Of a stretch of 5,971 nt of DNA, positions 1 to 5,971 are shown in pieces. The stretch is from Euryarchaeota archaeon UBA36 (GTDB taxonomy: Archaea > Thermoplasmatota > Poseidoniia > Poseidoniales > Thalassarchaeaceae): NCBI GenBank assembly GCA_002496485.1, contig DAJW01000032.1:1916-7886 (forward strand). The letters run 5' to 3'. Under the pieces are notes generated by a model. The model was not told the DNA's origin. It saw only the letters and a program-made list of their open reading frames with translations, and searched no databases. Each line of letters starts with the position of its first letter. The stretch's first letter is position 1. Position numbers and translations under genes: made by a program.

Positions 1-1841
1 AGAAAAACTATTGAAACAGCTGTGGCATTTTCTACGTTATTACAATTAGTTTCCAGCCGCTCAATTCCTTCCAAATTTGCATATGGATGTTCAGCAGTAA
101 TGCCATCTAAAGATAATTCAGGTACTGCCTGAACATTTGCATCAACAAGTAAAAATCCTGGCTGACCTGCTTCAAATTCTTCAGAATATGTTGCTAATTT
201 CTGGACTGCACCAACATCATTAGGCGCCATTTCCAATAAATCAATATTTTCTTCCACATTTGGTCTATTATATCCAGCAGAAATTATCATCAATGAAAGA
301 AATACCATCAACGTAGCTTTCGACCATTTAACGGGTAAATTTACAGCGCTAATAAATAACTTTGGTGGAGGGTGAGATGGCTTTTTCAAATCTAATAAAA
401 TTGTTAGATTTGGTACCATTATCATTGTCATAAAATATACTACTACTATCCCTCCAGCTAAGGCCCATCCTACAGTTTGAATTGGTTTCATTGGCGTCAA
501 AGTCAATGAAATAAATCCAATTATTGTTGTCATCGCAGATAAGAATACTGCCCTACCAGTTGAATTTAAGGCTGTATTCATTTTTTCTATAGGAGTACCT
601 TTAGATTCAGCATATCTGTTTGTGATGTGTAATCCATAAGAGACTCCCAATGCTAAAACAATTGGCCCAACTATGATGACAGTCATAGTTACTTCATAAT
701 CAGTAATTCCCATTATTCCTAATGTAATCCAAACTGAGCATAGGGTAGGTAATCCTGATATTATTAGCACTTTAATACCTTGAATCCATCTTATCCTTCC
801 AGTTTGTAATAAATCACAATGAAACGTAAAAAGAGTAATTGCCACTGCTACTACTCCAACTGGAAATACCGACCAAAATAATTTGAATGATTCTTCAGTT
901 ACAGCATTTGTAAGAGGGGCGGGACCAGTTAAGGTCATAGTTAAATTCGATTCAATCCAATTATTTTTGATTGATATTGCATCAATTTTGTCCTGTGTTT
1001 CTGAAATTATTGAAGAAATTGTTTGATTATCTGCAAGATTGTCTGAAATTCCAATAATTATTACTCCTCTATTCCAAAAGAATGCGTTTTCCGCTTCTTT
1101 AATACCGTCACCATCCGAATCCCGTCCAACATCTCTAACTAGTTTATCTAATGCATTTTGAGGCATTTCTTGTAATATCTGATCAATCCTATCTTGCTCA
1201 TCTGGAATCGCATAATTACCTATAATATCACTTTGAGCATCTATAGTATCATTAATTTGGTCTGAAAATTGTTGATTTCCTGTGGACTCAGCTAGACCAG
1301 AGAAAAAGGCCTTGACTACCCTTCCACCACTAGAATTTACTTCTTTAATCACTGTCGAAATTGAAAGTACATAAATTACATTATCCCTCTCGCCTTGATC
1401 ATTCATTACTGGGTTTAATTCTCTTTCAATTAAATCAATTTGTTTGAGAATATTTATTTGCGTGACGTTGAAATCTTCAGATTCTACATAAATTACCATT
1501 ACGTTAGTAGTCCAATCTTCCTCTACTTGCAATATTAAATTTTTTACGCTATCAGGATTATTATCAGTCGGAAGATATACTTCCATATCCCCATTAACAT
1601 TCAAGGCCGATTCTTCACTACACCAACTATATTCATATCCAGTTCTACAATCATTAACACCTGAATGGGGTAGCAGATAAATCGTCAAACAAAGACATAG
1701 AATAATGGCAAGAATGGGATTCATAATTAGAATTGAAGTCGCATCCGATTCTCTCATAGTTCTCTTAAATCTAGTATTTGTTCTAGAGATAAAATGCCTA
1801 ATTGATTCAGCTCGATTATTGCTAGAATCGTCACTTCGCAT
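1..1841 (-). CDS. RND/MMPL-family exporter, N-terminal part (3' end beyond left edge)
   Basis: This is a membrane exporter of the RND superfamily (MMPL / sterol-sensing-domain-like branch). The open frame codes for 613 residues without a stop and continues past the left edge. An N-terminal cytoplasmic stretch is followed by TM1 (about residues 37-57), a large extracytoplasmic domain (about 60-318), a block of five helices (about 319-340, 357-380, 384-406, 431-449, 457-483), a cytoplasmic linker, TM7 (about 508-523) and the start of the second extracytoplasmic domain (NIDLLEMAPND, 532-542). This is the first half plus of the usual duplicated RND layout. TM4 ends in LALGVSYGLHITNRYAE (396-412), the RND signature region, but with Ser401 where many members have Asp. 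Residues 241-247 (DSDGDGI) look like a calcium-binding loop. The start ATG at 1841 is only two codons after an in-frame stop; Met29 (1757), preceded by AAGAGAA, is an alternative start. The substrate is unknown, and the family call is far surer than any role. Confidence 0.85.
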   Translation of the reverse strand, partial: MRSDDSSNNRAESIRHFISRTNTRFKRTMRESDATSILIMNPILAIILCLCLTIYLLPHSGVNDCRTGYEYSWCSEESALNVNGDMEVYLPTDNNPDSVKNLILQVEEDWTTNVMVIYVESEDFNVTQINILKQIDLIERELNPVMNDQGERDNVIYVLSISTVIKEVNSSGGRVVKAFFSGLAESTGNQQFSDQINDTIDAQSDIIGNYAIPDEQDRIDQILQEMPQNALDKLVRDVGRDSDGDGIKEAENAFFWNRGVIIIGISDNLADNQTISSIISETQDKIDAISIKNNWIESNLTMTLTGPAPLTNAVTEESFKLFWSVFPVGVVAVAITLFTFHCDLLQTGRIRWIQGIKVLIISGLPTLCSVWITLGIMGITDYEVTMTVIIVGPIVLALGVSYGLHITNRYAESKGTPIEKMNTALNSTGRAVFLSAMTTIIGFISLTLTPMKPIQTVGWALAGGIVVVYFMTMIMVPNLTILLDLKKPSHPPPKLFISAVNLPVKWSKATLMVFLSLMIISAGYNRPNVEENIDLLEMAPNDVGAVQKLATYSEEFEAGQPGFLLVDANVQAVPELSLDGITAEHPYANLEGIERLETNCNNVENATAVSIVF

Positions 1842-1973
1842 GCTGGCTCATTTCAATGAGGATACAGGCATCCCTTCAACCCCTCGCTAGAGAATATTAA
1901 ATTTAGTACATTTTTTAAGTAATTCAATTCATCCATAATAATGTAATTATAATTGAACATAAGGGGGTTAAGT
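1842..1973. promoter_or_regulatory. Divergent intergenic promoter region between the exporter gene and valS
   Basis: This spacer separates two genes transcribed away from each other, so it should hold both promoters. It is strongly A/T-rich at 1893-1960. TATA-like candidates are AATATTAAATTTAG (from about 1893) for the leftward exporter gene and TTTTTTAAGT (1911-1920) for valS; the latter would give a valS leader of roughly 30 nt if transcription starts about 26 bp downstream. A second A/T cluster at 1936-1952 is also possible. The sites are inferred from position and composition only. The short plus-strand open frame across 1705-1890 is antisense to the exporter 5' end and is not regarded as a gene. 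Confidence 0.4.
1963..1967 (+). promoter_or_regulatory. Probable ribosome binding site deciding the valS start
   Basis: A run of five G lies six bases ahead of the GTG at 1974. It can pair, partly through G-U pairs, with the CCUCC anti-Shine-Dalgarno core of archaeal 16S rRNA. It sits inside the longer frame that would begin at the TTG at 1953, so it favours the GTG as the true start. Confidence 0.5.
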
Positions 1974-4439
1974 GTGACTTCGGACAATCTTGAAAAACGG
2001 TGGTCAATTGATTTGGAAAAAAGAATACAGGAAACACATTACTCTAAGGGTTATAATAAAAGATATTCATTTAATCCTAACTCGAAAAAAGAAATATTCG
2101 TAATTGATACACCCCCTCCATATCCCAGTGGGACATGGCATATTGGAGCAGTTGCTCAGTATAGTATGATAGATGTAATCGCAAGAAGTCAAAGGCTCTT
2201 AGGGAAAGAAGTAAAATTTCCGTGGGGAGTAGATAGAAATGGGATAAATGTCGAATTCACAGTAGAAAATAAAACCGGAAAAAAAATGAGATCCTATGAA
2301 CGCTCTGAATTTCTTAGCTTATGCCGGGATACAATTGAAGAATATACTAAATCTATGAGAAAAACAGCAAAAAGAGTAGGACTATCCTGTGATTTTTCTA
2401 ATGAATACCAAACTGACTCTCCCGAATATAGAGCTGTATCACAATCTATATTCGTAGAGCTATTCAAAAATGGATCTATCATAGAGGATTTGAGACCCAA
2501 TATCTACGATCCTGTAGAGAAAACAACAATTGCAGATGCAGAAGTAACTAGAGTTTCTAGAAAAACCAATCTATGTGATGTTAAATGGATTACTGAAGAT
2601 GGTGAAGAAGTAATAATTAGTACCACCCGCCCAGAGTTAATTTGCGCTTGTGGGGTAGTAGTAGTACATCCAGAAGATACTCGATACAAGCATTTAGTGA
2701 ATAAACATGTAAAATTACCAATTGAAGTAAAGGGTAGAACTGAAAAAGTAAAAATTGTTACACACCCCTCTGTTAAAATGGATTTTGGCACAGGAGTATT
2801 GATGGTATGTTCCTTTGGAGACCAGAATGATGTTTCTATTTTTAGAGAACTTAGAATTGCACCATTTCAAGCAATTAATTTAGAAGGAAAAATGACTGAA
2901 ATTTCTGGTCCGCTGGTTAATCTATCCGTTTTAGATGCTCGGCAAAGGGCTATAGAAATACTATCTGACAATGGGAAAATAATAAAATTAACAGAAAAAA
3001 TGCAAGAAATACCAGTTAGTGAAAGAGGCTCTAACCCAGTAGAAATAATTCTATTAAAGGAATGGTATGTCAAACAAACTGATGTACAAAATCGAGTTAA
3101 AGAACTGTCATTAGAAAGTACTTTCATTCCTGAAAGAAATAGGCAATTACTAGTTGATTGGATGGATGGAATATCGATAGATTGGCCAATCAGTAGAAGA
3201 AGATGGTATCATACGGAAGTACCAATTTGGTATACCAAAGATGGTAATCTAGTAATTGTCCCTCCTATTGGAGAATATGTACAACCGTGGAAAGACTCAC
3301 CACCAAGAAATTCAGAAGTTTTAGATCGAGCTACTAAAGAAGTGATAGGAATTTTCTCTGAAATGGAAGGAGATTTGGGAGAATTAATTGGTGAAGAAAA
3401 AGTATTTGACACTTGGATGGATTCATCAAATTCTAATCTATTTGTTTCAGGATATGTTAGTGACAGTAAACTATTTGATAGATCATTTCCTACATCTTTA
3501 AGGCCTCAGGGTAAAGAAATTGTACGTACATGGCTATATTATACATTATTGAAAAGTACAATATTACTTGATAAACCAGGATTCAAAAAAATATGGATTG
3601 ACGGTTTAGGAATGGATCCATGGGGAAGAAAAATGTCCAAATCTCTAGGTAATGGAATAGATGCTGATTCGGTTCTCGAATGTGGATTTAATGGCAGAAC
3701 CGGATCATGGAAGATCAAAGGTCCTGAAGGTAAAACTATCAGTCTTAGGGCAAATAAAATTGGTAGTGAATGTTTCCGATTATGGAAATCTTGTGAAGCC
3801 CAAGTAGGAGATGATTTTCATATAAATCCAGAAGAGATAGAGACTAAGTATTTTGGGATCCTAACTAAAATATTCAATGTTGCTAGATTTGCAAACCAAT
3901 TTAATGTTCCAGATGAATTAGAAAAATATCCCAAGTTAGCGAATGAAGATTTATGGATTCTTTCGGAGTTCAATGAAACACTAAAAAAAGTTAAAAAATC
4001 ATGGTCAGATATTGATATATATACAGCATCACAGGCAATAAAATCATTTTCAACTGGTATATTTCCAAGTCACTGGTTGGAGATGTCAAAAAAGAAATTA
4101 TACAACGGTAATCTTAGTTCAACTTGGACATTGCATAGAATAGTTCGAGACATTCTTACTATATTTTCACCTATTTGTCCGTTTTTCACTCACTACCTCT
4201 CCGAACATATTTACGGCAAAAGCTCTGTAGATATACGAGAATATCCAATATTAGATATAGATATTGACTTAGAAAAATATACAAAATTAACTAAGCCAAT
4301 TTTAGATTTCAACTCCTTAGTTTGGAAACTAAAGAAAGAATCAGGAATTTCATTAAAAAATGAAATATCGGGTATTTCTATCCCAGAAGAATTAACGCAG
4401 ATGAGAAACACATTAATCGAGATGCATAATTTAATTTAA
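1974..4439 (+). CDS. valS: Valyl-tRNA synthetase, archaeal type (EC 6.1.1.9)
   Basis: This cytoplasmic class Ia enzyme charges tRNA-Val with valine using ATP. With the GTG start it has 821 residues, a normal archaeal ValRS length. In order: the HIGH-type motif in WHIGA (55-59) after DTPPPYPSG; FPWGVDRNG (82-90) in the Rossmann fold; a CP1 editing domain with TTRPE (217-221) and a KMDFGTGVLMVCSFGD block (268-283); DWPISR (403-408); FDTWMDSS (478-485); RPQGKEIVRTW (510-520); KMSKS (553-557); and a helical anticodon-binding domain from about 620 to 770 with a short C-terminal tail. Archaeal relatives read CPxC at the position of D179-P-V-E here, and the other zinc knuckles are lost as well. About 26 extra residues follow KMSKS (571-596). 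A TTG at 1953 in the same frame would add seven residues, but the G-run at 1963-1967 argues for GTG. The gene is monocistronic and its 3' end overlaps serA on the other strand. Confidence 0.95.
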   Translation: MTSDNLEKRWSIDLEKRIQETHYSKGYNKRYSFNPNSKKEIFVIDTPPPYPSGTWHIGAVAQYSMIDVIARSQRLLGKEVKFPWGVDRNGINVEFTVENKTGKKMRSYERSEFLSLCRDTIEEYTKSMRKTAKRVGLSCDFSNEYQTDSPEYRAVSQSIFVELFKNGSIIEDLRPNIYDPVEKTTIADAEVTRVSRKTNLCDVKWITEDGEEVIISTTRPELICACGVVVVHPEDTRYKHLVNKHVKLPIEVKGRTEKVKIVTHPSVKMDFGTGVLMVCSFGDQNDVSIFRELRIAPFQAINLEGKMTEISGPLVNLSVLDARQRAIEILSDNGKIIKLTEKMQEIPVSERGSNPVEIILLKEWYVKQTDVQNRVKELSLESTFIPERNRQLLVDWMDGISIDWPISRRRWYHTEVPIWYTKDGNLVIVPPIGEYVQPWKDSPPRNSEVLDRATKEVIGIFSEMEGDLGELIGEEKVFDTWMDSSNSNLFVSGYVSDSKLFDRSFPTSLRPQGKEIVRTWLYYTLLKSTILLDKPGFKKIWIDGLGMDPWGRKMSKSLGNGIDADSVLECGFNGRTGSWKIKGPEGKTISLRANKIGSECFRLWKSCEAQVGDDFHINPEEIETKYFGILTKIFNVARFANQFNVPDELEKYPKLANEDLWILSEFNETLKKVKKSWSDIDIYTASQAIKSFSTGIFPSHWLEMSKKKLYNGNLSSTWTLHRIVRDILTIFSPICPFFTHYLSEHIYGKSSVDIREYPILDIDIDLEKYTKLTKPILDFNSLVWKLKKESGISLKNEISGISIPEELTQMRNTLIEMHNLI
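4431..4439. other. Tail-to-tail overlap of valS and serA
   Basis: The valS stop TAA occupies 4437-4439, while the serA stop (TAA on the minus strand) occupies 4431-4433. The two convergent coding regions therefore share nine base pairs and there is no intergenic space for a separate terminator. Transcripts from both sides should run into the opposite gene to some extent. Confidence 0.9.
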
Positions 4440-5396
4440 GGCAGTTGAGGGTTTTTCTCCTCTAAAAAATTCATCAATTAACTCAACCATCTCAATACCA
4501 ATTCTATTCTGTGCTTCTTTTGTAGATGCTGCGATATGAGGTGATCCATTGAATTTTTCATGTTGAAGCAACTGTTGACCTGTAGCTGGCTCAATTTCAA
4601 AAACATCTAGTGCAAGAGATGTTAAATATCCATCATTTAATGCTATTAAGGCATCTTTTTCATTAATTATTCCACCCCTAGCACAATTAACAATATGATT
4701 TCCACACTCTACACCTTCTTTGTCAAACGTTGGCATCCTTTTAATTAAATCTAAATTCACCAATCCTTCAGTTTCAGGTGTTAGATTACAATGTATGGAT
4801 ATGTGGGTGCACTCATCGAATAAATCTTCAATACTATTATGTTTAGTAAACTGCCCGTTTTCATCAATAAACGGGTCGAAATAATGTATATCCATTCCTA
4901 AATGATGTGAAATATTTGCTACGCCTTTAGAAATTCTACCAAAACCAACTAAGCCTAATTTTTTACCACTCAATTCACTCCCTTTCAATTGTTTTTTTGA
5001 CCAAATTCCCGACCTAAGATCCCTATCTGCTCTGGATAAATGTCTCACAGAAGAAAATAAATGGCCCAATGTCATTTCAACAACACTTTGCGTAGATGCC
5101 TTAGGAGTATTACATACGAAAATACCCAGCTTTGATGCAGTTTGAATATCTATGTTATCAACACCGACGCCTGCTCTTCCAATGAATTTTAGATTATTCC
5201 TATTCGGATCTAGACTATCTAATACTTTCTTCGATATTTTTGTAGCGCTCCTCACCACAATTGCGTCAAATTCAGATAATATTCCACTCTCTAAATCATT
5301 CTTGTCATAATGTTCTACAACAACATCATGCCCCAAATGTTTTAGTTTAGAGATAGCAGTTTCACTCATTCCATCGGTTATTGCAATTCTTCCCAT
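4431..5396 (-). CDS. serA: D-3-phosphoglycerate dehydrogenase, short form (EC 1.1.1.95)
   Basis: This NAD-dependent enzyme of the D-isomer 2-hydroxyacid dehydrogenase family is predicted to oxidise 3-phosphoglycerate to 3-phosphohydroxypyruvate, the first step of serine synthesis in the cytoplasm. The 321 residues contain FIGRAGVGVDNID (71-83), the dinucleotide-binding motif GLVGFGRIS (148-156), Asp174 at the end of the next strand (typical of NAD use), and the catalytic triad Arg240 (NCARGG), Glu269 (DVFEIEP) and His287 (SPHIAASTKEAQ). The protein ends right after the catalytic core, so the ACT or ASB regulatory domains of long SerA proteins are absent and serine feedback is not expected. 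About eight residues are added around 222-233, just before the Arg240 strand. The ATG at 5396 follows a purine-rich AGAGAGAAT. Glyoxylate or hydroxypyruvate reductase is a less likely alternative, since GRAGVGVDNID and HIAASTKEAQ are typical of SerA. Confidence 0.88.
   Translation of the reverse strand: MGRIAITDGMSETAISKLKHLGHDVVVEHYDKNDLESGILSEFDAIVVRSATKISKKVLDSLDPNRNNLKFIGRAGVGVDNIDIQTASKLGIFVCNTPKASTQSVVEMTLGHLFSSVRHLSRADRDLRSGIWSKKQLKGSELSGKKLGLVGFGRISKGVANISHHLGMDIHYFDPFIDENGQFTKHNSIEDLFDECTHISIHCNLTPETEGLVNLDLIKRMPTFDKEGVECGNHIVNCARGGIINEKDALIALNDGYLTSLALDVFEIEPATGQQLLQHEKFNGSPHIAASTKEAQNRIGIEMVELIDEFFRGEKPSTALN
4854..4875. repeat. Short perfect inverted repeat inside serA
   Basis: CCCGTTT (4854-4860) and AAACGGG (4869-4875) are perfect reverse complements around an eight-base loop. 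In the serA message they would form a 7-bp stem in the codons for about residues 175-182. There is no T-run after either arm, so it does not look like a terminator. It may be chance within a coding region. Confidence 0.45.
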
Positions 5397-5495
5397 ATTC
5401 TCTCTAAAAGAAATTCATCCTTCAACATTTTGAATCCTAACACTAAAAACAGTTGTATTATAACCTATGACCTCTACACAGAAACGAAGATTAAC
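5397..5495. promoter_or_regulatory. Divergent promoter region between serA and the superoxide dismutase gene
   Basis: This 99-bp spacer must carry the promoters of both flanking genes. The sequence TATTATAA (5456-5463) is the best archaeal TATA-box candidate. It is centred about 36 bp ahead of the sod ATG, which would put the transcript start near 5486 and leave a leader of about ten bases. The same box reads TTATAATA on the other strand and could serve serA with a leader of about 35-40 bases. No strong Shine-Dalgarno precedes the sod start, which fits a very short leader. The assignment rests on position and composition only. Confidence 0.45.
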
Positions 5496-5971
5496 ATGGC
5501 TTACGAACTACCAAAATTAAATTACGAATATGATGCACTTGAACCACATTTAGATGCACTTACTATGGAAATTCATCATAGTAAACATCATGCAGCCTAT
5601 ACTGCAAATCTGAACGCAGCAATCGAAGGTACAGATATGTCAGAAAAGACAATTGAAGAATTATTAATCGAACATCAAGATAATCCAGCTGTTAGGAATA
5701 ATGGCGGTGGATTTTGGAATCATTGTTTATTTTGGGATACGCTAGCCTCTAAACCTACCACGCCATCAAATGAATTATTATCGACAATTAATGATACATT
5801 TGGTAGTTTGGATGGATTAAAAGATGAAATAAAATCATCAGCATTGAAGAGATTTGGCAGTGGTTGGGCTTGGTTGTGTGTTTCATCTGGATCATTATAT
5901 GTTTGTTCTACTCCAAATCAAGATAATCCATTAATGACAGGTGATGGTATTCCTATTCTAGGTGTTGATGT
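5496..5971 (+). CDS. sod: Superoxide dismutase, Fe/Mn family (EC 1.15.1.1), N-terminal part
   Basis: The enzyme converts superoxide to oxygen and hydrogen peroxide, probably in the cytoplasm, since no signal peptide is seen. The first 158 residues lie in the window; the family is usually about 200 long, so some 40-50 residues are missing at the right edge. The alpha-hairpin domain starts with AYELPKLNYEYDALEPHLD and carries metal ligand His27 (TMEIHHSKHH) and second-shell Tyr35. Ligand His76 is in GGGFWNHCLFW, and the third ligand Asp158 is the last full codon; the fourth (His in WEHAYY-type sequence) should follow outside. Gly70-Gly72 together with Gln142 in TPNQDNPLM is the manganese-type arrangement, where the active-site Gln comes from the C-terminal domain, so Mn or cambialistic use is likelier than strict Fe. 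The gene is divergent from serA. Its presence points to life in oxygenated conditions. Confidence 0.95.
   Translation, partial: MAYELPKLNYEYDALEPHLDALTMEIHHSKHHAAYTANLNAAIEGTDMSEKTIEELLIEHQDNPAVRNNGGGFWNHCLFWDTLASKPTTPSNELLSTINDTFGSLDGLKDEIKSSALKRFGSGWAWLCVSSGSLYVCSTPNQDNPLMTGDGIPILGVD

Noticed and set aside
1705..1890. Plus-strand 61-codon open frame over the exporter 5' end
   Set aside because: It is antisense to the well-supported exporter coding region, resembles no known protein, and its hydrophobic look mirrors the opposite strand.
2649..2669. GTAGTAGTAGTA tandem triplets in valS
   Set aside because: These are codons for a run of valines in a hydrophobic strand of the editing domain (GVVVVHPED), expected in the family.
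2294..4411. Five minus-strand open frames of 66-95 codons inside valS
   Set aside because: All lie within the coding region of a complete valS whose motifs are intact, have no clear start signals, and look like ordinary frame shadows.
4854..4875. Hairpin in serA as a terminator or regulatory element
   Set aside because: A 7-bp stem with no following T-run in the middle of an intact gene is most likely chance; it is listed only as a repeat.
1..5971. Defence island, CRISPR, mobile element or other new multi-gene system
   Set aside because: No direct repeat array, terminal inverted repeats, transposase, integrase, tRNA gene or nuclease-like gene is visible. All four genes are recognisable and sit in single-gene units with alternating strands.

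Overview
The window is AT-rich (roughly one third G+C by eye) and holds four protein genes, two of them cut by the window edges. The valyl-tRNA synthetase is of the archaeal type: its active-site region (WHIGA, FPWGVDRNG) and DWPISR block resemble archaeal ValRS enzymes such as the Pyrobaculum type. Short gene spacing, TATA-like A/T boxes ahead of genes and a weak or variable Shine-Dalgarno signal also fit an archaeon. My best guess is an uncultured planktonic marine euryarchaeon (Marine Group II/III, Poseidoniales-like). The lineage is inference and cannot be settled from four genes.

Layout: 1-1841 (minus) is the N-terminal two thirds or so of an RND/MMPL-type multi-spanning exporter whose 3' part runs off the left edge. 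1842-1973 is a divergent intergenic region with A/T-rich promoter-like boxes. 1974-4439 (plus) is valS, complete. 4431-5396 (minus) is a complete short-form D-3-phosphoglycerate dehydrogenase (serA), convergent with valS and overlapping its 3' end by 9 bp. 5397-5495 is a second divergent promoter region, and 5496-5971 (plus) is the start of an Fe/Mn-family superoxide dismutase that runs off the right edge.

The strand alternates at every gene (-,+,-,+), so no two neighbours can share an operon. Each gene must be transcribed from its own promoter in one of the two divergent spacers. The genes are mostly housekeeping (translation, serine synthesis, oxidative-stress defence) plus one membrane exporter, and nothing suggests they act together in one pathway.

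I found no RNA genes, CRISPR array, insertion sequence or integrase, and no convincing new multi-gene system. The points of interest lie inside the proteins: a ValRS with no recognisable zinc knuckles and an extra segment after KMSKS, an exporter lacking the usual TM4 aspartate and carrying a calcium-loop-like motif in its extracytoplasmic domain, and the valS/serA tail overlap.
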